Source: Zoogloea sp.
Lineage (GTDB): Bacteria; Pseudomonadota; Gammaproteobacteria; Burkholderiales; Rhodocyclaceae
Assembly: GCF_030157465.1 (NCBI RefSeq)
Contig: NZ_JAOAUU010000133.1
Location: 1 to 38,108, forward strand
Length of the DNA stretch: 38,108 bases
Direction of reading: 5' to 3'
Shown: positions 23,779 through 30,524 of the stretch, piece after piece
Layout of the letters: each line of letters begins with the position of its first letter
How positions within the stretch are numbered: the first letter of the stretch is position 1
Translations under genes and position numbers: made by a program
Notes under the pieces: model-generated
Database searches by the model: none
Seen by the model: the letters and a program-made list of their open reading frames with translations, nothing else
Told to the model about the DNA's origin: nothing

Positions 23779-25683
23779 CTAAGCCCTTACGCGTGCCTTC
23801 GTCGGGTCGTAGTGCGGAAACGCGACCACTGTCGCATCCAGTCGTTTGCGGTGGCCGTCGAGTTGGCCAACCTGCAGGGCCGTTTCCAGTGATGAATAGG
23901 CGACATCGACCCGCGCCAGGGCGATCTGGGTGCCGAGGACCGGTGAGCGGACGGTGCTGGTGATTTCGCCGACTTTGGCGCGGCCGAGGTAGATGCCGTC
24001 GCCGTGGCTTGCCGGTTCGTTGCTGGCGATGGCGAGGCCGACGAGTTTGCGGCGGGGGTGGGCTTTGCGTTCTTCGAGGGCGGCTTTGCCGATGAAGTCT
24101 TCGGGCTTGGAGAGGGCGACGGTGAAGCCGATGCCGGCTTCGAAGGGGTCGGTCTGGTCGCAGAATTCGTGGCCGGCAAAGGCCAGGCCGGCTTCGATGC
24201 GCAGCATGTCGAGGGCGTCGAAGCCGAGCGGCGCGATGCCAAACTGCCCGCCGGCTTGCATCACGGCGTTCCATACGGCCGGGCCGTCCTTGGGGGCGCA
24301 CCACAGTTCATAGCCGAGTTCGCCGGTGTAGCCGGTGCGCGACACGACCAGTGGAATGCCGGTGGGGCCGCCCAGGCGCGCGGCGGTGAAGCGGAACCAG
24401 CCGAGTTCGCTGATGCTTGGCTGAACCGGGGCGGTCCACACAATCTTGTTCAGCAGTTCGCGGCTCTTGGGGCCTTGCACGGCGAGGTTGTGCAGGGCGT
24501 CGGTGGTGTCGCGGATGTGTACGTCGAAGTTGCCGGCGGCGGCTTGTTCCTTGAGCCACAGGCCGGTGGTGTCTTCGCCGCAGACGAAGCGGAACACGTC
24601 GCGGCTCATGCGGAAGACGGTGCCGTCGTCCATCATGCCGCCGTGGGCGTGGCATACGGCGGTGTAGACGATTTGCCCGACGGCGAGTTTGCGCAGGTCG
24701 CGGGTTTGCACCTTTTGCAGCAGGGCTTCGGCGTCGGGGCCGGATACATCGAATTTGCGCAGGGCCGACAGGTCCATGAGCGCCACTTTCTCGCGGCAGG
24801 CCCAGTATTCGGCAAGCGTGCCGTGGCCGACGAAGCTCTTTGGCAGCCAGAAGCCTTTGTAGTCGATGAAGTCGCGGGTGAGGGTTTCGGTGACCGGGGC
24901 GAAGGCGGTCGGGCGGGTCAGGCGGGCAGGGGAGTCGGGCGTCATGCGGTGGGCCATCGCGCGGGGGAAGGAATGGGCGGCGTCATAGATGCGCGCCTCG
25001 ATGTCGGTGGGTTGCCAGGCGTTGGCGGGGTCGATGTCGTCGGCGCAGGACGATACCGCCACCACCAGATCCTTCATGGCGCGCAGCAGCACGTAGTCGC
25101 CGGGCTTCGACCAGGGTTCGGCAAAGCCGAGGCTGCCGCAGGGCTGGATGAAGGTGTTGTAGAAGAAGTTGATGGCCGGCCAGCCGGCCCGCGGGCGGAT
25201 GCCGAGGGGCGCCAGCGCGGCGTTGAAGTTGTCGCTGCAGTTGGCGTGGCCGGGAAAGCCGGCGTCTTCGTAGTACTTGGCGGTGCAGGCGAGGGCAAAG
25301 GCGTCGTGGCGGCCGACGGTGTCCTGCACGGTTTCGAGCAGCGGTTGCATGCGCGCGTCGAAGTACTTGGCGTGCAGGCCCGGTTGGGGGTAGGCGGCGC
25401 CGGCGAGGGTGCGCGTTACGGTGGGGTCGAGGCCCCATTCCTCGCCAGTGGCCAGCGCCGCGGCGTCGAAGGCCAGCAGGTCGGAACACTGGCGGCCATC
25501 CACGTCGATGACCTGCAAAAACTGGCCGGCCTTGAGGGTGAAGGCGCGCGCGCTGGCCGCGGTGATGCGGATTACCACCAGCGCTTCGGGAAAAGCCTGG
25601 GCCGCAGGCGGCGGTGCTTCGGCGGCGAGCAGGAAGGGGTCGTCCTCCGGCTCGGTGAGGCACGGGGGGGCGATGTCGTTCAT
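23779..25683 (-). CDS. tdm: Trimethylamine N-oxide demethylase-like DUF1989-GcvT fusion
   Basis: A 634-residue fusion. Residues about 30-235 form a DUF1989 (urea-carboxylase-associated) domain with the three metal-type cysteines Cys66 (DGRQCSD), Cys149 (HANCSDN) and Cys213 (SSCADD). Residues about 275-634 are a GcvT-like H4F domain (LMDLSALRKFDVSGPDAE, MMDDGTVFRM, GYTGELGYELWC, FVGHGT). This matches Tdm of Methylocella, which cleaves TMAO to dimethylamine and formaldehyde and passes the C1 to H4F. The start at 25683 overlaps the flavin-reductase stop (ATGA) and has AGGAGG 7 bases upstream; the open frame continues to 25896 without meaning. It is the last gene of the right block. Related fusions may act on other methylated amines. 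Confidence 0.8.
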   Translation of the reverse strand: MNDIAPPCLTEPEDDPFLLAAEAPPPAAQAFPEALVVIRITAASARAFTLKAGQFLQVIDVDGRQCSDLLAFDAAALATGEEWGLDPTVTRTLAGAAYPQPGLHAKYFDARMQPLLETVQDTVGRHDAFALACTAKYYEDAGFPGHANCSDNFNAALAPLGIRPRAGWPAINFFYNTFIQPCGSLGFAEPWSKPGDYVLLRAMKDLVVAVSSCADDIDPANAWQPTDIEARIYDAAHSFPRAMAHRMTPDSPARLTRPTAFAPVTETLTRDFIDYKGFWLPKSFVGHGTLAEYWACREKVALMDLSALRKFDVSGPDAEALLQKVQTRDLRKLAVGQIVYTAVCHAHGGMMDDGTVFRMSRDVFRFVCGEDTTGLWLKEQAAAGNFDVHIRDTTDALHNLAVQGPKSRELLNKIVWTAPVQPSISELGWFRFTAARLGGPTGIPLVVSRTGYTGELGYELWCAPKDGPAVWNAVMQAGGQFGIAPLGFDALDMLRIEAGLAFAGHEFCDQTDPFEAGIGFTVALSKPEDFIGKAALEERKAHPRRKLVGLAIASNEPASHGDGIYLGRAKVGEITSTVRSPVLGTQIALARVDVAYSSLETALQVGQLDGHRKRLDATVVAFPHYDPTKARVRA

Positions 25684-26216
25684 GTGCAGACCTCCTGCTC
25701 CGCCAGCCGGCGGTAGCCGCCGGCGCTGAAGACCAGCGGGCTGCCGTCGCGAAAGCGCAGCTGCTTCACTTCGGCCACGAAGATGGTATGGTCGCCGCCG
25801 GGGTATTGGGCGTAGGGCCGGCATTCGAAGGTGGCGAGGGTGCCGTCGAGCAGCGGGGCGCCGTGCTCGCCGGCGCCGTAGGCGAGGTCGGCCCATTTGT
25901 CGGCGCCGCCCCGCGCGAAGCGGTTGGAGAGGTCTTCCTGCGCCTCCCCCAGCACGTGGATGGCCAGCGGGCCGCCGGCGGCGAAGGCTTCGCAGCAGGC
26001 CATGTTGCGGGCCAGGCTGAACAGCACCAGCGGCGGGTCGAGGGATACCGAGTTGAAGGAGCTGACGGTGGCGCCCACGGGCTGGCCGTCCGCGTCCCAG
26101 GTGGTGACGATGGTGACGCCGGTGGGAAAGAGGCCGAGGACCCGGCGGAACAGGCGCCCGTCAAAGGGCGCACGGTGGGCAGCCACGGGCACGGAGGGGC
26201 TGTCGAGGGTTTGCAT
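25680..26216 (-). CDS. Flavin reductase domain protein (two-component monooxygenase partner)
   Basis: A 178-residue flavin_Reduct/HpaC-like protein (LFRRVLGLFPTGVTIVTTWDADGQPVGATVSSFNSVSLDPPLVLFSLARN, then FAVHVL-type core AIHVLGEAQEDLSNRFA, ending in CRPYAQYPGGDHTIFVAEV). These proteins reduce FMN or FAD with NAD(P)H and hand it to a partner oxygenase. The nearest flavin-using gene is the acyl-CoA-dehydrogenase-fold protein 60 bases upstream, so the two probably form a two-component enzyme. Its stop overlaps the tdm start, tying it to TMAO chemistry. The start ATG at 26216 has AAAGGAGA at a good distance. Confidence 0.85.
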   Translation of the reverse strand: MQTLDSPSVPVAAHRAPFDGRLFRRVLGLFPTGVTIVTTWDADGQPVGATVSSFNSVSLDPPLVLFSLARNMACCEAFAAGGPLAIHVLGEAQEDLSNRFARGGADKWADLAYGAGEHGAPLLDGTLATFECRPYAQYPGGDHTIFVAEVKQLRFRDGSPLVFSAGGYRRLAEQEVCT

Positions 26217-26276
26217 GGCTTCTCCTTTGAGCCGCTCGCGAGGCTGGCCGGGCGCCGGCCCCGCGGGGGGCGGTGG

Positions 26277-27659
26277 TCAGGCCTGGGCTTCGGCCAGCAG
26301 CGTGGTGGCGAAGGCGGCTTTTTCTTCCTTGCTCATCTTCTTGAGTTCGTTGCCGAGCACGCGCTGGTTGACCGACTGGTTCCAGTAGTCGAGCACCTCG
26401 AAGCCGAGCAGCGCGGCCTTGCCGACGAACTGGCGCAGCACTTCGTTGGTGGGCCCCATCACCCAGCCGGCCTTGCCGTCGCGCAGCAGGCGCTCGATGC
26501 CGAGGGCCGGCTTGTAGCCGGTGCCGCCGCAGGCGTGGAGCATCTTGTCCACCACGTGGGTGACGTTCTTGGAGGAGAAGAACTTGACCTGCCACAGCCA
26601 GTTGAGCAGCGCGGTGCGCGGCAGGTGGCCGATTTCGGCATGGGGTGCCCAGTCGCAGTTGTTGGTCTGGTCGTCCAGCGCCTTGGCGGCCAGGTACACG
26701 TAGCTGCGGCTGGCGTTGGTGTCGATCAGGCACTCGCCGACGTAGTCCTGGATGGTCGGGTAGTCGGCCACGCGCATGCCCACGTCGTTGTGCACCTTGC
26801 GGGTGGTGTGGTTCTTGGTGATGTCCATGGCGGCCAGGCTGATGCCGTTCCAGCACGCCGAGGAGCACACCAGGAAGAAGGGGTCGACCACTTCGTCGTT
26901 CGATTTGGCGCCGTCACCCACCGGGCCGACCAGGGCGTCGGGGGCAATCTCGACGCCATCCACCGAGATCGGGCCGGACTGGTTGCCGCGCATGCCGAGG
27001 CCATCCCAGTTGGCGGGGTCGGCCTTGATCTGGTCTTTGGTGACTAGGAAGCACGACAGGTCGGAGTAGTTGCCGCCGAAGTCGGGCGAGGTGGTCTGGA
27101 TGATGTACCAGTCGGCAAAGCCGCCGGAGGTGGTCCAGGAGGCTTTCTTGAAGACCTTCCAGCCGCCGTCGGTGCGCTCGGCGCGGGACGACATGGGATA
27201 CCAGAAGTGAGAGCCGGTCTCGGGGTCGGAGTAGGACAGGGTGCCGATCAGCACGTCCTGGTCGACGCGGCGCAGGATGTCCTTGAGGCGCTCGTTGTCG
27301 TGGTGGCGCAGCAGCGCGGCGGCGCAGGCGCCCAGGTGCATGGTGTAGCACATGGCGGTGGAGGGGCAGCCGTAGCGGGCGATGGTCTCGACGACCATGG
27401 CGGCGCACAGGTGGTTTTCACCGCGGCCACCGAGTTCCTTGGGGATGGTCAGGCTCATCAGGCCCATGGCGGCCAGGGCTTCGAAGTTCTTGCGGGGGTA
27501 GATGTACTTCTTGTCGCTCTCGATGGCGTTGGGGCGCAGGGTGGTTTCGCACAGGGCGATCAGGTCGGCCTGCAGGGCCTTCTGCGCGGGGGACAGCATC
27601 CAGTGGGGGCTCCATTCGGCGCCGATACCTGCGGGGGTGAGGTGGGTGAGTGCGTTCAT
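26277..27659 (-). CDS. Acyl-CoA-dehydrogenase-fold flavoprotein, candidate amine N-monooxygenase
   Basis: A 460-residue protein with the three ACAD regions: helical N-terminus (LMSLTIPKELGGRGENHLCAAMVVE), beta middle (IGTLSYSDPETGSHFWYP, KKASWTTSGGFADWYIIQTT) and helical C-terminus (MLHACGGTGYKPALGIERLLRDGKAGWVMGPTNEVLRQFVGK). At the position of the catalytic YEGT of short/medium-chain dehydrogenases it has MGPT (401-404), so the catalytic Glu is absent. That, and the adjacent flavin reductase, point to group D flavin monooxygenases (DszC, isobutylamine N-hydroxylase) rather than beta-oxidation. Placed between the DMA monooxygenase genes and tdm, it may N-oxygenate trimethylamine or another methylated amine. 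Ribosome site AAGGAAG precedes the ATG at 27659. Fold secure, substrate inferred. Confidence 0.8.
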   Translation of the reverse strand: MNALTHLTPAGIGAEWSPHWMLSPAQKALQADLIALCETTLRPNAIESDKKYIYPRKNFEALAAMGLMSLTIPKELGGRGENHLCAAMVVETIARYGCPSTAMCYTMHLGACAAALLRHHDNERLKDILRRVDQDVLIGTLSYSDPETGSHFWYPMSSRAERTDGGWKVFKKASWTTSGGFADWYIIQTTSPDFGGNYSDLSCFLVTKDQIKADPANWDGLGMRGNQSGPISVDGVEIAPDALVGPVGDGAKSNDEVVDPFFLVCSSACWNGISLAAMDITKNHTTRKVHNDVGMRVADYPTIQDYVGECLIDTNASRSYVYLAAKALDDQTNNCDWAPHAEIGHLPRTALLNWLWQVKFFSSKNVTHVVDKMLHACGGTGYKPALGIERLLRDGKAGWVMGPTNEVLRQFVGKAALLGFEVLDYWNQSVNQRVLGNELKKMSKEEKAAFATTLLAEAQA

Positions 27660-27730
27660 GGTGGCTTCCTTTGCGTGAGCGTTTTGAAGGGGGTGGGTTT
27701 GATTCGTTTGGGTTTTTTGTATGGGCCTTT

Positions 27731-27816
27731 GTAGGGGCGACTTCAGTCGCCCTCCCCGCGTCGATGCATCGACATGCCGGTGGGCGGAGTCCGTGGGCGA
27801 CTGAAGTCGCCCCTAC
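27731..27816. repeat. GTAG-headed REP-doublet-like element, copy D
   Basis: GTAG plus GGGCGACTTCAGTCGCCC and its inverse ending in CTAC, with a spacer containing its own palindrome GTCGATGCATCGAC. It fills the gap between the heme demethylase gene and the ACAD-fold gene. Confidence 0.85.
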
Positions 27817-27831
27817 AGGGCAGAGGTCCGG

Positions 27832-28908
27832 TCAGCGTGGCGCGAGGGTGGTGACACCGGCCTCGGTGCCGACCGGCAGTTCGGCGCCGTCGTCGTGTCT
27901 GGCCAGCCATTCGAGGGCGGCGGGCAGGTAGCGGCTGAGGCCTTTGTATTCGGCGAGCTGGGGCGGCAGGGTGGACAACACCCGGTTGAGGCGCTTGCCC
28001 CACTTGGGCACGCGGGCCAGGTCGTCGAGCGAGGCCAGGTAGCAGCGGATCGGGAAGAGGATTGCGTTGCTGCGCGGCAGGCGCCACAGGGTTTGCAGCT
28101 CGACGCGCAGGTGCACTTTCTGGCCGGCGTTGTCGGGGGTCACGCTGGCGCGGTCGGGGCCCCACTCGGGGAAGCTTTCGGGCGAGGTGTCGAGGCGCGG
28201 GTTGATGCTCATGGTCCAGTTGAGGCGGCGCACCGGCTGGCCGAGGCGCAGCATCAGCAGGTACTTGAGGGCGCGCTCGAACACGCCGGCCTGATGCGCC
28301 AGGGGCACCGGGCCGTGCCATTCCATGAAGCTCATGCCCACGTCGAACTCCAGCGACCAGTCGGCCTGGGCGGTGACCATGCCAGCGTCCATGTACAGGT
28401 TGTCGTCGCGCTGGTCGCAGATGGCGAAGTCGCCCTGCGCTTGGCGGGTGATGTATTCGAAGGGCTCGCAGGGCAGGGTGTCGGCGTCGCCGAAGATGAA
28501 ACTCTGCTCGATGCCCAGCGGGCGGTTGATCCAGGTCCAGCGGCTGCCGAAGTCGTCGCCCTCCTTGGTGAGGGAGAACAGTTCCGGGTAGTCGGCCGAC
28601 AGGTTCTCCATCAGCAGCTCGAGGGTGTCCCACTGGGCCATCATCATGTGCGGCAGCACCTGGCAGCGGCCGGGGTCGCGCTCGAGGGTGATGGCCCGGT
28701 CGCGGCATTCGGCGATGTAGTGTTCATCCACGTCGAAGGGGCGCAGGAACACGTCGCTCGGGCCGCTGCGGGTGTGCGGCTCGATGTTGACGCTGTACAT
28801 GTAGCGGTCTTCCGGGAAGGGGAAGGGGAAGCGCAGGATGGCGGCGTCGCTGTTGCGGTAGCTGTAGTCGCCGCGGAAGGTTTCTTCGGGTTTGAAGGCG
28901 ATGGTCAT
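27832..28908 (-). CDS. Heme-dependent oxidative N-demethylase (DUF3445), dimethylamine monooxygenase catalytic subunit
   Basis: A 358-residue DUF3445 protein of the heme-dependent oxidative N-demethylase (HODM) family. Family-typical blocks are ILRFPFPFPEDRYMYSVNIEPH, VLPHMMMAQWDTLELLMENLSADYPELFSL, WTWINRPLGIEQSF, LHLRVELQTLWRLPRSNAILFPIRCYL. In Dmm systems this subunit carries heme and oxidises dimethylamine to methylamine and formaldehyde with electrons from the PDR-type reductase. Start ATG at 28908 follows AGGAGA. It lies 76 bases after the reductase with a REP-like element between. The substrate follows from the neighbouring dmmA-like and reductase genes; related HODMs may use other secondary amines. 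Confidence 0.88.
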   Translation of the reverse strand: MTIAFKPEETFRGDYSYRNSDAAILRFPFPFPEDRYMYSVNIEPHTRSGPSDVFLRPFDVDEHYIAECRDRAITLERDPGRCQVLPHMMMAQWDTLELLMENLSADYPELFSLTKEGDDFGSRWTWINRPLGIEQSFIFGDADTLPCEPFEYITRQAQGDFAICDQRDDNLYMDAGMVTAQADWSLEFDVGMSFMEWHGPVPLAHQAGVFERALKYLLMLRLGQPVRRLNWTMSINPRLDTSPESFPEWGPDRASVTPDNAGQKVHLRVELQTLWRLPRSNAILFPIRCYLASLDDLARVPKWGKRLNRVLSTLPPQLAEYKGLSRYLPAALEWLARHDDGAELPVGTEAGVTTLAPR

Positions 28909-28920
28909 GATCGTTCTCCT

Positions 28921-28977
28921 GTAGGGGCGAATTCATTCGCCCGTGTGGATGGGGTGGGCGACTGAAGTCGCGCCTAC
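28921..28977. repeat. GTAG-headed REP-doublet-like element, copy E (diverged)
   Basis: The left arm is GTAG plus GGGCGAATTCATTCGCCC, a variant that stays palindromic. The right arm is GGGCGACTGAAGTCGCGCC with one unpaired change, ending in CTAC. The spacer is the shortest of the five. It fills the gap between the reductase and HODM genes. Confidence 0.8.
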
Positions 28978-28984
28978 AGCGGTT

Positions 28985-29935
28985 TCACAAATCCAGTACC
29001 AATCTGCCGGCCTTCGCCCGCGATACGCAGGGCATGATCAGGCGGCCGGATGCGCGCTCGGCGGGGGACAGGACGTGGTCGCGGTGTTCGGCATCGCCTT
29101 CCAGCAGCGGGGTCACGCACACGCCGCAGGCGCCGCCGCGGCACAGGCACGGGGCGGCCACGCCGGCGCGTTCGATGGCTTCCAGCAGGCTTTCGTCCTG
29201 GCCCACTTCCACTTCGATGCCGGATCGGGCCAGGAAGGCACGGAAGGCCTCGCCACCGGACAGGGCCGAGCCGAAGTGCTCGCAATGCACGTGGCTGGCG
29301 GGCCAGCCGGCGGCCGCGGCGGCGCCGATCACCTCGTCGTTCATGGCGGCCGGGCCGCACACGTAGAGGTGCGTGCCGGCGGGCTGGGCGGCCAGCAGGG
29401 CCGGGATGTCGAGGCGGTGGCCGTCGGCGTCCCAGTGGAAGGCCACGCCGCTGCGGCCGGCGAGCCACGGGGCGAAGACGTCCTTCTCCGCTTCCCGGCA
29501 GCACACGTGCAGCGCGTGCTCGCCGCCGCTCATCGCAAAGTCGGCCAGGTAGGACAGGAAGGGCGTGATGCCGATGCCGCCGGCGATCATCAGGTGGCGC
29601 CGGGCGGTGCGCACCGGGGCGAACAGGTTGCCCGGCCAGCCCGCCGCGAGGGTGTCGCCGGCCTGGAGGTGCTCGTGGATGAAGGCCGAGCCGCCGCGGG
29701 AGGCGGGCACCAGGCGCACGATGATGTCCCAGGCATCCCGGGCGCCGGGCCGGCTGACCAGGGAGTAGGCGTTGCGCAAGCTGCGGCCCGCGCCGGCCAG
29801 CACCAGCTGGATGTGGGCACCGGCCGCGGCGGGGGGCAGCTTGCCGCCGTCCGCCGCCACCAGGCGCACATGGCGCAGGGTGGGGGCGATGTCGGTGACG
29901 GCCTCCACTTTCAGCTGCAGGGTTTCGCCGATCAT
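28985..29935 (-). CDS. PDR/VanB-family ferredoxin reductase of dimethylamine monooxygenase
   Basis: A 316-residue phthalate-dioxygenase-reductase type protein. An FMN-binding barrel with RNAYSLVS comes first, then an NAD(P) domain (MIAGGIGITPFLSYL, HVCCREAE), then a C-terminal plant-type [2Fe-2S] domain with the ligands in CLCRGGACGVC and a fourth Cys in LIMPCVSRA. It moves electrons from NAD(P)H through flavin and FeS to the heme demethylase. The start ATG at 29935 overlaps the dmmA stop (ATGA), so coupling is clear; the longer open frame to 30307 is not coding. VanB-like reductases also serve Rieske oxygenases, but none is in the window. Confidence 0.88.
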   Translation of the reverse strand: MIGETLQLKVEAVTDIAPTLRHVRLVAADGGKLPPAAAGAHIQLVLAGAGRSLRNAYSLVSRPGARDAWDIIVRLVPASRGGSAFIHEHLQAGDTLAAGWPGNLFAPVRTARRHLMIAGGIGITPFLSYLADFAMSGGEHALHVCCREAEKDVFAPWLAGRSGVAFHWDADGHRLDIPALLAAQPAGTHLYVCGPAAMNDEVIGAAAAAGWPASHVHCEHFGSALSGGEAFRAFLARSGIEVEVGQDESLLEAIERAGVAAPCLCRGGACGVCVTPLLEGDAEHRDHVLSPAERASGRLIMPCVSRAKAGRLVLDL

Positions 29936-30513
29936 GCGAAGACCTCCTCGATGGCCGGGATCTCGCCCGGTGCCTCGGCGTCCACCATCACGCCCATGAA
30001 GGCGCCCAGGCGGCGGGAGAAGTGGTCGCGCACCAGCAGGTGGCGGCCGCAGCCGCCGCAGGGCACGACGTTGGTGGTGACCCCGTCGGTGAAAGCGTGG
30101 CAGTGGGTGCACCACACCCGGCGGCGCAGGCTGCCGGCGTGGTGGAGCTGCACCTGGCCGGGGCCGAAGCCGATGAGCGCGGCGGCACCGGCCACCGACC
30201 ACAGAAAGGGCTCGGTGCCCTGCACGTAGAGCCGGTCGCCCATCCCGAACCCGCGGCTGGCGCAGGCGAAGGCGTCGAGTACCGCGTCCGGCCCGGCCAG
30301 CTGCCACACCTTGCCCAGGCCCGATGTGGCCGTCGGAGCGCCCACCAGCCAGGTCTGGAGTTGTCCGGCCACCGGGGCGAAGGTGCCGGCGAGGGCGTCC
30401 AGCCGGCCGTGCTGGAGGGTTTCGCCCTCGATCACCAGCAGGTGCCGGTTGCCGGCCAGGTCCGGCTCCAGGGCCCGGTATTCAGGGCGGCTCTTGATGT
30501 CGGAGTGCATCAT
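29932..30513 (-). CDS. dmmA: Dimethylamine monooxygenase subunit DmmA-like
   Basis: A 193-residue protein with no enzyme motif in its first 130 residues and a C-terminal zinc-ribbon or rubredoxin-like pair of Cys-x2-Cys knuckles (VWCTHCHAF ... VPCGGCGRHLLVRDHFSRRLGAFMGV). This composition fits the DmmA family, the small third component of the NADPH-dependent dimethylamine monooxygenase. Its exact role (electron transfer or assembly) is not clear to me. GAGGAG 7 bases upstream supports the ATG at 30513 (the next codon is also ATG); the open frame reaching 31452 is antisense to nothing real and lies within the permease. It starts 11 bases after the permease stop. Confidence 0.8.
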   Translation of the reverse strand: MMHSDIKSRPEYRALEPDLAGNRHLLVIEGETLQHGRLDALAGTFAPVAGQLQTWLVGAPTATSGLGKVWQLAGPDAVLDAFACASRGFGMGDRLYVQGTEPFLWSVAGAAALIGFGPGQVQLHHAGSLRRRVWCTHCHAFTDGVTTNVVPCGGCGRHLLVRDHFSRRLGAFMGVMVDAEAPGEIPAIEEVFA

Positions 30514-30524
30514 CGCGGGTCTCC

